Of a stretch of DNA of 64,000 nt, positions 17,199-25,405 are shown piece by piece. Under the pieces are notes generated by a model. That model searched no databases, was not told the origin of the DNA, and saw only the letters and a program-made list of their open reading frames with translations. The position numbers and the translations under genes are program-made. Every line of letters begins with the position of its first letter. The stretch's first letter is position 1. This DNA is from Microbacterium sp. EYE_78 (GTDB lineage Bacteria; Actinomycetota; Actinomycetes; Actinomycetales; Microbacteriaceae): assembly GCF_023149035.1 (NCBI RefSeq), contig NZ_JAHXMY010000001.1, forward strand, positions 868,001 to 932,000, given 5' to 3'.

Positions 17199-18102
17199 GT
17201 CGTCCGGCGAGCATTCCGGCCGCGTCGGCGGTCGCCTCGCGCAGTTCGTCGGCGAGCGCGGCGACAGCGGGGATACGCAGGGACTCCGGGCGCACGATCA
17301 TCCAGTACGGCAGCCGCTCGGCGAACTCGTCGGGCAGGAGGCGAACGAGGTCGTCGTGACGGTCGGCGACGAAGCACGGCAGCAGCCCGATCCCCGCCCC
17401 GGCGCGGGTCGCCTCGACGTGCACGAATACGTTCGTCGAGCTGAGACCGTCGCGCATCTCGGGCACGAGGCGTCGCGGCAGGTCGAGGGCGTCCACTTGC
17501 AGGATCGCGTCGACGAAGTAGACCAGCGGATGCCGCATGAGCTCGGCGGCGTCCCGCGGCATCCCCTCCCGTTCCAGATAGGCCCGCGAGGCGTACATCC
17601 CGAGCGTGTAGGCACCGAGCTCCACGCCCTGTGCGCGTCGGGACTGCGGGGCGCCGACGACCACCTCGATGTCGAGGCCGGGCCGGTGGGCGGCGGCCCG
17701 TCGCGTCGCGGTCACGATCTCGACGCTCAGGCGCGGGTGCTGCCGGCGCAGCCGCGCGACGGCGGGAGCGGCGATGAAGGCGCTGAAGCCGTCCGTCGCT
17801 GACATCCGCACGACGCCCGCGATCGGGTCGTGGTCCTCACCGGCTCCCGCGAGCTGCGTCAGCGCGGACTCGATGCGCCCCGCCGTGTCGACGGCCTGCC
17901 GACCGAGGGTGGTGAGCTCCCACCCGCCGCCGGCCTGCGCGACCAGGCGCCCGCCGACCGCGTCCTCGAGGGCTGCGATGCGCCGCGCGACCGTGGTGTG
18001 GTCGACGCCGAGCGCGTTCGCGGCCGTGGTGTAGCGACCCGATCGCGCGACGGCGAGGAGCACGAGCAGATCATCGGCGCGGAGGCGACCACGGGCATCC
18101 AT
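17188..18102 (-). CDS. LysR-family transcriptional regulator
   Basis: A 304-residue LysR regulator. The N-terminal helix-turn-helix reads LLVLLAVARSGRYTTAANALGVDHTTVARRIAALEDAVGGRL, with the effector domain from about residue 90 onward (IAGVVRMSATDGFSAFIAAP, then VEIVTATRRAAAHRPGLDIEV). The likely targets are the divergent MHS transporter and 3-hydroxybutyrate-dehydrogenase-like genes. The start at 18102 is supported by CAGAAT (18110-18115 read on this strand) seven bases before the ATG, a leaderless -10. A palindrome TGTGCA-N4-TGCACA covers this -10, which suggests autoregulation. Its stop overlaps the convergent DUF6716 gene by 11 bases. Confidence 0.92.
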   Translation of the reverse strand: MDARGRLRADDLLVLLAVARSGRYTTAANALGVDHTTVARRIAALEDAVGGRLVAQAGGGWELTTLGRQAVDTAGRIESALTQLAGAGEDHDPIAGVVRMSATDGFSAFIAAPAVARLRRQHPRLSVEIVTATRRAAAHRPGLDIEVVVGAPQSRRAQGVELGAYTLGMYASRAYLEREGMPRDAAELMRHPLVYFVDAILQVDALDLPRRLVPEMRDGLSSTNVFVHVEATRAGAGIGLLPCFVADRHDDLVRLLPDEFAERLPYWMIVRPESLRIPAVAALADELREATADAAGMLAGRLSR

Positions 18103-18103
18103 G

Positions 18104-18119
18104 TGTGCAATTCTGCACA
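18104..18119. promoter_or_regulatory. Candidate LysR operator overlapping its own -10
   Basis: TGTGCA-attc-TGCACA is a perfect 6+6 inverted repeat directly before the LysR start codon and inside the LysR/transporter divergent promoter. It overlaps the regulator's presumed -10 (CAGAAT). The site is seen directly; binding by the adjacent LysR protein is inferred. Confidence 0.5.
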
Positions 18120-18246
18120 TGCGAGGTGCAGGACTGGGCATTGATCACCATGGCATCCGCTCCGCAGACTGTGGGACGGACGCCACCGCGTCCCTCGTCA
18201 GCGCAGACCACCCCGGATGTCATCGACGACATCGATCGGAGAACCC

Positions 18247-19629
18247 ATGTCAGCCCCCACCCGTGCCGCCGACCCCGCGGCGTCCGCCACCCCGTCCGGC
18301 CTCCGCCGCGTCGTCGCCGCCTCGATGGCCGGCACCGTCGTCGAGTGGTACGAGTTCTTCCTCTACGCCACCGCCGCGAGCCTCGTGTTCGGCACCTACT
18401 TCTTCCCGCAGACGGGGTCCTCGCTGGACGGGATCATCGCCGCGTTCGTCACGTACGCGGTCGGTTTCGTCGCGCGTCCGCTCGGCGGTGTCGTCTTCGG
18501 TCAGATCGGCGACCGCTTCGGCCGCAAACCGACGCTGCAGGCGACGATCATCATCGTCGGTGTCGCGACGTTCCTCATGGGCTGCCTTCCCGGCTTCGTC
18601 GAGATCGGCTATTGGGCCCCCGCGCTGCTGGTGGCGCTGCGCTTCCTGCAGGGCTTCGCCGTCGGCGGCGAATGGGGCGGCGCGGTGCTGCTCGTCGCAG
18701 AGCAGAGCCCGAACCGGTCCCGAGCGTTCTGGTCGAGCTGGCCCCAGGCGGCGGTGCCCGTCGGCAACCTGCTCGCGACGCTGGTCCTGCTCGTGACGTC
18801 GTGGGTCCTCAGCTCCGAGGACTTCCTCGGCTGGGGATGGCGCATCGCGTTCTGGCTGTCCGCCGTCATCGTCCTCGTCGGCTTCTACATCCGCCGCCAC
18901 GTCGAGGAGGCGCCGATCTTCCTCGAGGCCAAAGCGCAGGTCGAGGCCGAGAAGGCCGTCTCGTACGGCGTGGTCGAGGTGCTGCGCCGCTACCCGGTCG
19001 GCGTGCTGCAGGCCATGGGCATCCGCTTTGCGGAGAACATCGTCTACTACATCGTCGTCAGCTTCTCGATCGTGTACCTGAAGACCGTGCACGAGTACGA
19101 CACCAGTCAGCTGCTGCTCGCCCTCCTCGTCGCGCACGTCGTGCACTTCCTGGTGATCCCGCAGGTGGGTCGCCTCGCTGACCGGTTCGGCCGGCGCCCG
19201 GTTGCGCTGACCGGTGCGATCCTCAGCGCGACGTGGGCGTTCTTCGCCTTCCCGCTGTTCGACACGCTGAATCCCGCCCTCATCGTCCTCGCCGTCGCCG
19301 TCGGCCTGACCTTCCACGCCTTCCTCTACGCGCCGCAGCCGGCGATCATGGCCGAGCTGTTCCCGACCCGCATGCGGTACTCGGGTGTCTCACTCGGCGC
19401 GCAGGTGACCGCCATCGCGGCCGGCTCGCTGGCTCCGATCCTCGCGACGCAGTGGCTGCGCGACTTCGGGTCGTGGACGCCGGTGTCCATCTACATCGCG
19501 ATCGCCTGCCTCATCACCGGCACCACGATCGTCCTGATGCGCGAGACCAAGGGCGCCTCGCTGCAGGCGATCGACGACGCGGATGCCGCCCGCACGGCCG
19601 AACTGCGCCGCGAGAAGGAGCGCGCATGA
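18247..19629 (+). CDS. MHS-family MFS transporter (organic-acid:H+ symporter type)
   Basis: A 460-residue major-facilitator protein with about 12 hydrophobic segments. Features of the metabolite:H+ symporter subfamily are visible: GTVVEWYEFFLYATAASLVF in helix 1, the loop 2-3 motif GQIGDRFGRKP, RFLQGFAVGGEWGGAVLLVAE, and a second GRLADRFGRRP between helices 8 and 9. Relatives import shikimate, citrate, alpha-ketoglutarate or proline/betaine. The downstream SDR overlaps by four bases and resembles 3-hydroxybutyrate dehydrogenase, so a hydroxy- or keto-acid substrate is a reasonable guess. The start is the ATG at 18247; a GTG-led frame from 18217 adds ten unlikely residues. LysR control is inferred from the divergent layout. 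Confidence 0.9.
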   Translation: MSAPTRAADPAASATPSGLRRVVAASMAGTVVEWYEFFLYATAASLVFGTYFFPQTGSSLDGIIAAFVTYAVGFVARPLGGVVFGQIGDRFGRKPTLQATIIIVGVATFLMGCLPGFVEIGYWAPALLVALRFLQGFAVGGEWGGAVLLVAEQSPNRSRAFWSSWPQAAVPVGNLLATLVLLVTSWVLSSEDFLGWGWRIAFWLSAVIVLVGFYIRRHVEEAPIFLEAKAQVEAEKAVSYGVVEVLRRYPVGVLQAMGIRFAENIVYYIVVSFSIVYLKTVHEYDTSQLLLALLVAHVVHFLVIPQVGRLADRFGRRPVALTGAILSATWAFFAFPLFDTLNPALIVLAVAVGLTFHAFLYAPQPAIMAELFPTRMRYSGVSLGAQVTAIAAGSLAPILATQWLRDFGSWTPVSIYIAIACLITGTTIVLMRETKGASLQAIDDADAARTAELRREKERA

Positions 19630-20372
19630 CCGACCTGACCGGTCGGAGCGCACTCGTCACGGGTGGCGCGAGCGGCATCGGGGCGGCGTGCGCCTCGGCG
19701 CTCGCCGCCGCCGGTGCCCGGGTGACGGTCGCGGACCTCGACGCCGACGGCGCGCAGCGTGTCGCTGCCACCGTCGGCGGCGAGGCCTGGCACGTGGACC
19801 TGAGCGACACGGGCGCACTCGCCGACCTGCGGCTCGACGTCGACATCCTCGTCAACAACGCCGGCATCCAGCACGTCCGCCCGATCGAGGAGTTCGAGCC
19901 CGAGCGGTTCTCGTTCATGCTGCGGCTCATGCTCGAGGCGCCGTTCCTGCTCATCCGGGCGGCGCTCCCCGCCATGTACGAGCGCGGGTTCGGCCGCATC
20001 ATCAACATGTCGAGCGTGCACGGACTCGTGGCATCCCCCTACAAGTCGGCCTACGTCGCGGCCAAGCACGGTCTCGAGGGGCTGTCGAAGGCGACCGCGC
20101 TCGAAGGCGGCGCGCACGGGGTGACGAGCAACTGCATCAATCCCGGGTACGTGCGCTCGCCGCTGGTTGAGACGCAGATCGCCGACCAGGCGAAGCTGCA
20201 CGGGATCAGCGAGGACGAGGTGCTGTCGCAGGTGCTCCTCGCCGAGGCCGCCGTGAAGCGGCTGATCGAGCCGTCGGAAGTCGCCTCCCTCGCGGTGTGG
20301 CTCGCGGGGTCGGATGCGGGCATGGTCAGCGGCGCGAGCTACTCGATGGACGGCGGCTGGTCGGCCCGCTGA
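19626..20372 (+). CDS. Short-chain dehydrogenase, 3-hydroxybutyrate dehydrogenase-like
   Basis: A 248-residue classical SDR: TGGASGIGAACASALA (NAD-binding glycine motif), VDLSDTG, ILVNNAGIQHVRPIEEF, then NMSSVHGLVASPYKSAYVAAKHG with catalytic Ser, Tyr and Lys. NPGYVRSPLVETQIADQA is the substrate-lid region. The NAGIQHV and SPLVEKQI-like segments are characteristic of D-3-hydroxybutyrate dehydrogenase, which interconverts 3-hydroxybutyrate and acetoacetate with NAD. The gene overlaps the transporter gene by four bases (ATGA), so import and oxidation of a hydroxy acid are probably coupled. The 51 bp inverted repeat at 20383 follows the stop. Confidence 0.85.
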   Translation: MTDLTGRSALVTGGASGIGAACASALAAAGARVTVADLDADGAQRVAATVGGEAWHVDLSDTGALADLRLDVDILVNNAGIQHVRPIEEFEPERFSFMLRLMLEAPFLLIRAALPAMYERGFGRIINMSSVHGLVASPYKSAYVAAKHGLEGLSKATALEGGAHGVTSNCINPGYVRSPLVETQIADQAKLHGISEDEVLSQVLLAEAAVKRLIEPSEVASLAVWLAGSDAGMVSGASYSMDGGWSAR

Positions 20373-20382
20373 ACCGAGCGCC

Positions 20383-20433
20383 GTTCCCCCGTCGCGACCT
20401 GCGGCACGGGGCCGCCGTTCGCGACGGGCGAGC
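20383..20433. repeat. 51 bp inverted-repeat element, copy 2
   Basis: GTTCCCCCGTCGC (20383-20395) and GCGACGGGCGAGC (20421-20433) pair at 11 of 13 positions around a 25-base centre that begins GACCTGCGGC. Arm length, centre length and sequence match the copy at 5890-5940. It lies between two convergent genes and could terminate both. Confidence 0.7.
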
Positions 20434-20460
20434 ACCGGGCCGGACGCCCGGACAACCGCC

Positions 20461-21576
20461 TCAGCGGAAGAACGCCCCGAAGATGCCGCTCTGCAGGGCG
20501 AAGAAGCCGACCGCGAACACGCCGACGACGACGATCGCAGCCCACGGGATCCCGGTCTTCAGGCGCTGTCCGCCCGCGGCGACACCGGGCGGCGGACGCA
20601 GCGCCTCGACGGGCGGTGCGAACGGGAGGGTGCCGGATGCCGCCGCCGCGGTCGCCGACTGGGTGAGGCGGTCGTCGCGCCAGCGCTCCCACTGCGCGAG
20701 CTTGTCCAGCAGCGCCCCGACGACGGAGAACAGCCACGCCCAGGTGTTCGGGTCGAGCGTCGAGAAGTCGCGCTTGGCGTAGAGGAAGAGCCAGTCGTCG
20801 ACGATCTCGACGTCGAGCTGCGCGGCGTGGTCGATGAAGCGCGCCATGATGTCGGGCGTGAAGAGGTACAGGGCGTCCTGCTCGTATCCCTGCGGGCAGT
20901 AGAGGGCGAAGTGGCGGTCGAAATCCCCCTCGAGGCTCAGCCGCTGATCCTTGTCGAACACCTGCGGCAGGTTCGAGCCGAAGAGACCGTTGTTGCCCTC
21001 CGCGTCGAGCACGATGTGCGGCAGCGGTGTCGCCAGCTTGATCGCGACGTACCCCCAGCGGTGCGTCGTCCGGTTCTTCCCGGACCCCGTCGTGAAGCGG
21101 TAGTTCGCGAACTCCACGAAGCGCGGTCGCTCGCCGCGCAGGATGTCAGAGGCCGTGCGCGAGCTGCCTCGCGAGAAGATCATGCCCGGCAGGGGCGGGT
21201 TGGATGCCTTCGCGAACCACGTGAGACCGTTCGCCCGCGCGAACCGGTCGAGGCGGTAGATCCGCGTGTGCGAAGCCTTCACACCGCGGACGATGAGCGA
21301 GATGATCCCCACGGCCATCACGGCGACGACGACCACGAACCCGATCGACACGGGGCTCCCGCCGGTCCGGGCGAACGAGGTCAGCAGACTGATGAAGACG
21401 TTCAGGATGAAGAAGCCGACGAACAGGAACACCGCGACGGCGATGACGATGCCGACGGTGCCGCCGCCGCCCGAGGGCAGTCGCCCTGCCGCGAGGAGTT
21501 CCTTGCGGTGCGCCGCGACGGCCGCTCGATCGATTGGTTCGGTGAGCGGTCGCGGGTCGAACGTGGACGTGCTCAT
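20461..21576 (-). CDS. Membrane protein with a DUF3137-like soluble domain, function unknown
   Basis: A 371-residue protein. Two transmembrane helices occur early (about residues 38-63, VGIVIAVAVFLFVGFFILNV, and about 74-94) and one near the C-terminus (about 348-366). Between them lies a soluble region beginning RIYRLDRFARANGLTWF, with FVEFANYRFTTGSGKNRTTHRW-like and KDQRLSLEGDFDRHFALY segments. It resembles the DUF3137-type proteins thought to sample membrane-adjacent material, but I am not certain of the family. The ATG at 21576 overlaps the stop of the upstream gene (21573) by four bases, so the two form an operon. Confidence 0.65.
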   Translation of the reverse strand: MSTSTFDPRPLTEPIDRAAVAAHRKELLAAGRLPSGGGGTVGIVIAVAVFLFVGFFILNVFISLLTSFARTGGSPVSIGFVVVVAVMAVGIISLIVRGVKASHTRIYRLDRFARANGLTWFAKASNPPLPGMIFSRGSSRTASDILRGERPRFVEFANYRFTTGSGKNRTTHRWGYVAIKLATPLPHIVLDAEGNNGLFGSNLPQVFDKDQRLSLEGDFDRHFALYCPQGYEQDALYLFTPDIMARFIDHAAQLDVEIVDDWLFLYAKRDFSTLDPNTWAWLFSVVGALLDKLAQWERWRDDRLTQSATAAAASGTLPFAPPVEALRPPPGVAAGGQRLKTGIPWAAIVVVGVFAVGFFALQSGIFGAFFR

Positions 21577-22466
21577 CTGTTCTCCTCGTCGGAGTCGTCG
21601 GTCAGCGCTGACCCGGCCGGGATCTCGAACGCCTCGAGCCCGGGGGCGGCGGTCACCGCGGTGATCACGTCTCGTGAGCCGCCGACGATCGTCGAGTCGG
21701 CGTCCACCTCGGACACGAGCACCCAAGCGCGGTCGTCGGGCCAGACGAGACTCGGGCTGAGTGCGGACGCCTCGAACCCGTGTTCCTCGGCGGGGAGGTC
21801 GCGCCACGGGACGTCGAGGAACCAATCGGGTCTCGCCAGCTCGGCGACGCCGCCCCGGAACAGCACATGGGAGCGGCCGGGCAGCTCGAACCGGTCGGCT
21901 TCCGAGATCTCGCGGGACAGGACGCCCTCCTGCCACGTCTCCCGGCGGAAGACGTTGTTCCACGGGTCCTTGACACTCCCGGTCAGCATCTCGTTGTGGC
22001 GAGCGAGTACGGGGTCGGTCGGGTCGCCGAGTTGGAAGAACGTCCGCGACGGACCTACTCCCATGTGGCCGAGCAGCCCGCCGTGCCCCTCCCACAGTGC
22101 GACGATCCCGGCATCCGGTGTCGTCGTGTGCCGCGCCAGGATCGCCGCGACCAGCGCCAGCAGGTCGGGCTCGAGGCCGCCCTGCACCGGCGGATCGAAC
22201 GACCGGCCGTCGGGCGCCTCAGCGGGGGCGCCGTCGTTGATCCGGCCGGTGAGCCCCTGCCACTGCGAGACCGGGTGGAACAGGGATCCGAATGCTCGGG
22301 CGGCTTCGGACCACGACGATCGCCGGTCGTCGGCGAGCGGCGGGTGGAACACCCGGGCGTACGCCTCGAACCCGCGCGGCACGACGTCGTGCATCGTCCA
22401 GGTCCACGGGTCGTCGATGCGCTCGCGCAACCAGTCGCCGGCCGACACGTCCGCGGTCCACTCCAT
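21573..22466 (-). CDS. Conserved hypothetical protein (Trp-rich)
   Basis: A 297-residue soluble protein that I do not recognise. It has no signal peptide or membrane helix. It is rich in Trp and acidic residues (GDWLRERIDDPWTWTMHDV near the N-terminus, then VALWEGHGGLLGHMG, FFQLGDPTDPVLARHNEM and FLDVPWRDLPAEEHG). The C-terminal part (SLVWPDDRAWVLVSEVDAD) is a predicted beta region reminiscent of immunity-like or SUKH-like folds, though this is weak. The start at 22466 is supported by TACCGT (22474-22479 on this strand) seven bases upstream, so it is probably leaderless. It overlaps the following membrane-protein gene by four bases and likely works with it. Confidence 0.7.
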   Translation of the reverse strand: MEWTADVSAGDWLRERIDDPWTWTMHDVVPRGFEAYARVFHPPLADDRRSSWSEAARAFGSLFHPVSQWQGLTGRINDGAPAEAPDGRSFDPPVQGGLEPDLLALVAAILARHTTTPDAGIVALWEGHGGLLGHMGVGPSRTFFQLGDPTDPVLARHNEMLTGSVKDPWNNVFRRETWQEGVLSREISEADRFELPGRSHVLFRGGVAELARPDWFLDVPWRDLPAEEHGFEASALSPSLVWPDDRAWVLVSEVDADSTIVGGSRDVITAVTAAPGLEAFEIPAGSALTDDSDEENR

Positions 22467-22499
22467 GACGGCCACGGTACCGGCCGGCCGCTCCCGGGA

Positions 22500-22537
22500 G
22501 CGGGACGGATGCGGCGAGGCACCGGCATCCGTCCCGC
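22500..22537. terminator. Hairpin after the VOC gene
   Basis: GCGGGACGGATG (22500-22511) pairs perfectly over 12 bp with CATCCGTCCCGC (22526-22537) around a 14-base loop. It lies 20 bases past the stop of the VOC gene (minus strand) and upstream of the 297-residue gene's start. Confidence 0.65.
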
Positions 22538-22557
22538 CCGTCATCAGGCGGGTCCGG

Positions 22558-23022
22558 TCAGGCCGGCTGCGGGGCGCGGACGTCGACGACCCAGGTCACG
22601 CCGAAGCGATCGGTCAGCATCCCGAACCCCGCACTCCATGCGGATGCCGCGAGCGGTTCGACGATCGTCGCGTCCTCGGCGAGACCGGTCCAGCGTGCCG
22701 TCACCTCGTCGAGGGTGTCGCCCTGCAGCGAGACGAAGAAGGCGCGGTCGGTGATCGTCAGGCCGTTCTCGCGGTGCGTGGTCCCCGCGACCGCGTCGGC
22801 ACCGGCGTCCTCGCCGGGGACGTCGTAGGCCATGAGGCGGAACCCGTCCGCCGCGACGAGGATGCCGAAGACGACCGTGTCGGCGCCGGGTGCGTCCGCC
22901 GGCATCCCGAGGTCGGAGTAGGTCGTCACCGTCGCCTGGCCGTCGAAGATGCGGGCGTAGAACTCGAGGGCCTCACGTGCGGTGCCGCGGAAGTTGAGGT
23001 GGGTGGTGGTCGTGAGGGTCAC
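22558..23022 (-). CDS. VOC-family (PhnB-like) protein
   Basis: A 154-residue protein of the vicinal-oxygen-chelate fold, PhnB-like subgroup. THLNFRGTAREALEFYARIF opens the first beta-alpha-beta module, VVFGILVAADGFRLMAYDVPG follows, and FFVSLQGDTLDEVTARWTGL with FGMLTDRFGVTWVVDV forms the second module. The last is the family signature. Members include glyoxalase-like and antibiotic-binding proteins, but this subgroup has no assigned reaction. The GTG start at 23022 has GAAGGA about seven bases upstream. It diverges from a WYL regulator across 93 bases, so WYL control is plausible; such YafY-VOC pairs are common in actinobacteria. Confidence 0.85.
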   Translation of the reverse strand: MTLTTTTHLNFRGTAREALEFYARIFDGQATVTTYSDLGMPADAPGADTVVFGILVAADGFRLMAYDVPGEDAGADAVAGTTHRENGLTITDRAFFVSLQGDTLDEVTARWTGLAEDATIVEPLAASAWSAGFGMLTDRFGVTWVVDVRAPQPA

Positions 23023-23115
23023 GGTGCGTCCTTCGTTCGGGGTGGGTGTCGTGCGGATACCACGCTCCTCCCGGTAGAGGTCGGATCCTGTCCGCTTCTC
23101 GCGCAGGATGGAGGC

Positions 23116-24084
23116 ATGCCCTCTCCGTCGCAGCGGATGCTGCACCTGCTGTCGGTTCTGCAGTCGCGTCGCGACTGGGGTGGCCAGGAGCTCGCCGATC
23201 GGCTCGGCGTGACGGTCCGCACGATCCGGCGCGACATCGACCGCCTGCGCGAACTCGGGTATGCCATCGCGGCGGTCAAGGGGCCGTTCGGCGGGTACCG
23301 GCTCTCGTCGGGCGAGGAGCTGCCGCCGCTGCTCTTCGACGAGGAGCAGGCGATCGCGATCGCCGTCGCCCTGCAATCCGCTTCCGGCGTCGACATCGCG
23401 GATGCCGCGGCCAGGGCACTCGCCACGATGCGACAGGTGATGCCATCCCACCTGCGGCACCGGATCGACGGGATCCGGTTCGAGACCGAAGCGTCGGCCG
23501 ACCAGGCAGCGCCGGGGGTGGTGGAGGCGGTGAGCGCCGGTGCGCGCGACCGCCGGACCCTGCGTGTCGACTACGGCGACGGCGACCGGTCGCGGCGCAT
23601 CGAGCCGCACGCCGTCGTGTCACGGGACCGGCGGTGGTACGTCGTCGCGTGGGATTTGAATGCCACGGACTGGCGCATCCTGCGGCTCGACCGCCTGCGC
23701 CTGCGGCAGGGCGGCGGGGTCCCGTTCGAGGAGCGCGAGATCCCGACCGGCGATGCGCGCACCTACCTCGCGGCCCGGTTCAAGGGTGCGGAAGCCGAGG
23801 ACCGCTGGCCCGTGACCGCCGACCTGATCCTGTCGACGCCCGCGCAGCGGGTCGTGCCGTTCCTGGGCGACGCGGAGCTCGAGGACCTCGGCGACGGGCG
23901 CACGCGCGTGCGGGTCGGCTCCTGGTCGTGGGTCGGCGCGCTGGCGTGGGCGCTGCGGTTCGACGCCCCCCTCGAAGTCGTCGGGCCGCCAGAACTGGCG
24001 GAGGCGGCGGCCGCGCTCGCGCGGCGACTGCTCGATTCCGCGGCGGGGCTGCTCGATTCCGCGGCTGGGCTGGGCGTCCGCTAG
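23116..24084 (+). CDS. WYL-domain transcriptional regulator (YafY/DeoR-type)
   Basis: A 322-residue regulator. Residues about 1-60 form a DeoR/HTH_11 winged helix (RMLHLLSVLQSRRDWGGQEL, GVTVRTIRRDIDRLRELGY). Residues about 140-205 are the WYL domain, with VDYGDGDRSRRIEPHAVVS, WYVVAWDLNATDWRIL and RLDRL, followed by a WCX-like C-terminal region. WYL domains bind nucleotides or nucleic acids and sense DNA damage or metabolites in various systems. The ATG at 23116 sits six bases after CAGGAT (23104-23109), suggesting a leaderless transcript. The C-terminus contains a duplicated LLDSAAG from a 21 bp tandem repeat. The gene ends just before the rpsF promoter. Confidence 0.9.
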   Translation: MPSPSQRMLHLLSVLQSRRDWGGQELADRLGVTVRTIRRDIDRLRELGYAIAAVKGPFGGYRLSSGEELPPLLFDEEQAIAIAVALQSASGVDIADAAARALATMRQVMPSHLRHRIDGIRFETEASADQAAPGVVEAVSAGARDRRTLRVDYGDGDRSRRIEPHAVVSRDRRWYVVAWDLNATDWRILRLDRLRLRQGGGVPFEEREIPTGDARTYLAARFKGAEAEDRWPVTADLILSTPAQRVVPFLGDAELEDLGDGRTRVRVGSWSWVGALAWALRFDAPLEVVGPPELAEAAAALARRLLDSAAGLLDSAAGLGVR

Positions 24085-24087
24085 ACT
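24082..24087 (+). promoter_or_regulatory. -10 element of the rpsF operon
   Basis: TAGACT overlaps the TAG stop codon of the WYL regulator. It would start a leader of about 100 bases before rpsF that includes the hairpin at 24148-24170 and a strong AAGGAGGT ribosome-binding site. Assigned by similarity to the other TANNNT boxes in the window. Confidence 0.5.
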
Positions 24088-24147
24088 GTTGTGGTTGTCC
24101 GTCTGCGCTCCCGCGCGGAATCACCGGACACGTGCATCAACCCTCCT

Positions 24148-24170
24148 GATGCCGGGAAACGCCCGGCATC
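24148..24170 (+). promoter_or_regulatory. Leader hairpin upstream of rpsF
   Basis: GATGCCGGG pairs with CCCGGCATC over nine bp around a five-base loop in the rpsF leader, about 27 bases before the GTG start. In many bacteria the S6:S18 complex binds its own mRNA leader through a hairpin with an exposed CCG. I cannot confirm that structure here, so this is only a candidate autoregulatory site; it could instead terminate the WYL transcript. Confidence 0.4.
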
Positions 24171-24196
24171 CGTTCTAGTCCGAAGGAGGTGGGTTA

Positions 24197-24562
24197 GTGA
24201 CGCACATCCACCAGTACGAACTCATGGTGATCCTCGACCCCGAGATCGACGAGCGCCAGGTCGCTCCCAAGCTCGACGGGTTCCTGAAGGTCATCACCGC
24301 AGATGGTGGCTCGATCGACAACGTCGATGTCTGGGGCAAGCGCCGTCTCGCGTACGAGATCCAGAAGAAGACCGAGGGCATCTACGCCGTCGTCAACTTC
24401 ACCGGCACCAGCGACGCCACCAAGGAGCTCGACCGTCAGCTCAAGCTGAACGAGCAGATCATGCGCACCAAGGTCCTCCGTGCCGAGGAAGCGATCGCTC
24501 AGGTCGCCGCCGAGAAGGAGCGCGCCGACGCCAAGGCCGCCCGCAAGGCAGCGAAGGCCTAA
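24197..24562 (+). CDS. rpsF: 30S ribosomal protein S6
   Basis: A 121-residue S6 protein of the small-subunit platform, where it pairs with S18. It shows [18 protein letters not shown] at the N-terminus, [20 protein letters not shown] in the middle and MRTKVLR near the end, followed by an Ala/Lys/Glu-rich tail usual in actinobacteria. The GTG start at 24197 is preceded by AAGGAGGT at 24183-24190, the best ribosome-binding site in the window. It is the first gene of rpsF-ssb-rpsR-rplI, an operon order conserved across bacteria. Confidence 0.98.
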   Translation: MTHIHQYELMVILDPEIDERQVAPKLDGFLKVITADGGSIDNVDVWGKRRLAYEIQKKTEGIYAVVNFTGTSDATKELDRQLKLNEQIMRTKVLRAEEAIAQVAAEKERADAKAARKAAKA

Positions 24563-24567
24563 GGCTC

Positions 24568-25086
24568 ATGGCCGGCGAGACCATCATCACGGTCGTGGGA
24601 AACCTCACGGCAGACCCCGAGCTGCGCTACACGCAGAACGGCCTGCCCGTCGCGAACTTCACGATCGCGTCGACGCCGCGCAGCTTCGACCGTCAGGCCA
24701 ACGAGTGGAAGGACGGCGAAGCGCTGTTCCTCCGCGCGTCGGTGTGGCGCGAGTTCGCTGAGCACGTGGCCGGCTCGCTCACCAAGGGCATGCGGGTCGT
24801 CGCGACCGGCCGCCTGAAGCAGCGCTCCTACCAGGACCGCGAAGGCAACAACCGCACGGCGATCGAGCTGGAGGTCGACGAGATCGGCCCCTCGCTCCGC
24901 TACGCCACTGCCCAGGTCACCCGGGCCGCCTCGAACGGCGGCGGCGGTGGCGGCGGCAGCTTCGGCGGCGGTCAGCAGTCGCGTCCGCAGGTGCAGCAGG
25001 ACGAGCCCTGGGCCACGCCCGGGTCGGCCGCACCTGACGCGTGGAGCGCGCCCGGGACGAGCTACGGCGACGACACCCCGTTCTGA
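24568..25086 (+). CDS. ssb: Single-stranded DNA-binding protein
   Basis: A 172-residue SSB. The OB fold covers residues about 1-110 ([56 protein letters not shown]). A Gly/Gln-rich linker with a Gly run near residues 128-140 follows, and the protein ends SYGDDTPF, matching the acidic DDxPF tip that recruits replication and repair partners. The ATG at 24568 lies five bases after the rpsF stop, a position shared by most actinobacterial ssb genes. Together with DnaB encoded 6 kb downstream it serves chromosome replication. Confidence 0.97.
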   Translation: MAGETIITVVGNLTADPELRYTQNGLPVANFTIASTPRSFDRQANEWKDGEALFLRASVWREFAEHVAGSLTKGMRVVATGRLKQRSYQDREGNNRTAIELEVDEIGPSLRYATAQVTRAASNGGGGGGGSFGGGQQSRPQVQQDEPWATPGSAAPDAWSAPGTSYGDDTPF

Positions 25087-25096
25087 TTCGAATTCC

Positions 25097-25119
25097 GGAT
25101 GCCGCGGGCCGCGGCATCC
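25097..25119. repeat. Perfect palindromic hairpin between ssb and rpsR
   Basis: GGATGCCGCGG and CCGCGGCATCC flank a single central base. The same 11-base arms form the hairpins at 25874-25922 and 27035-27083. Located inside an operon, it may reduce read-through or protect the upstream mRNA end. Confidence 0.7.
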
Positions 25120-25139
25120 ACCTCTCTTAAGGAAGACAC

Positions 25140-25394
25140 ATGGCTGGAAAGGCAACCGGCGATCGCCGCAAGCCGCGGAAGGGCGCGAAGAACGCCGCTC
25201 CCGCGAAGGCGATCCGCGTCGGCGTCATCGACTACAAGGATGTCGCGACGCTTCGTAAGTTCATCTCGGAGCGCGGGAAGATCCGCGCCCGTCGTATCAC
25301 CGGAGTCTCGGTGCAGGAGCAGCGTCTGATCGCGAAGGCGATCAAGAACGCCCGCGAGATGGCGCTCCTGCCCTACGCCGGCGCTGGCCGCTGA
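25140..25394 (+). CDS. rpsR: 30S ribosomal protein S18
   Basis: An 84-residue S18, the S6 partner. It shows [36 protein letters not shown] and [13 protein letters not shown], all core family features. The basic N-terminal extension is short. The N-terminal zinc-binding CxxC seen in some bacterial S18 paralogues is absent, so this is the C-minus type or the only copy. The ATG at 25140 follows AAGGAAG. It is the third gene of the rpsF operon. Confidence 0.97.
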   Translation: MAGKATGDRRKPRKGAKNAAPAKAIRVGVIDYKDVATLRKFISERGKIRARRITGVSVQEQRLIAKAIKNAREMALLPYAGAGR

Positions 25395-25405
25395 GGAGCA
25401 CCGAC

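Noticed and set aside
20314..24084. A 1256-codon plus-strand frame ending with the WYL regulator
   Set aside because: Only the last 322 codons show a real protein (ATG 23116). The rest is the complement of the three minus-strand genes.
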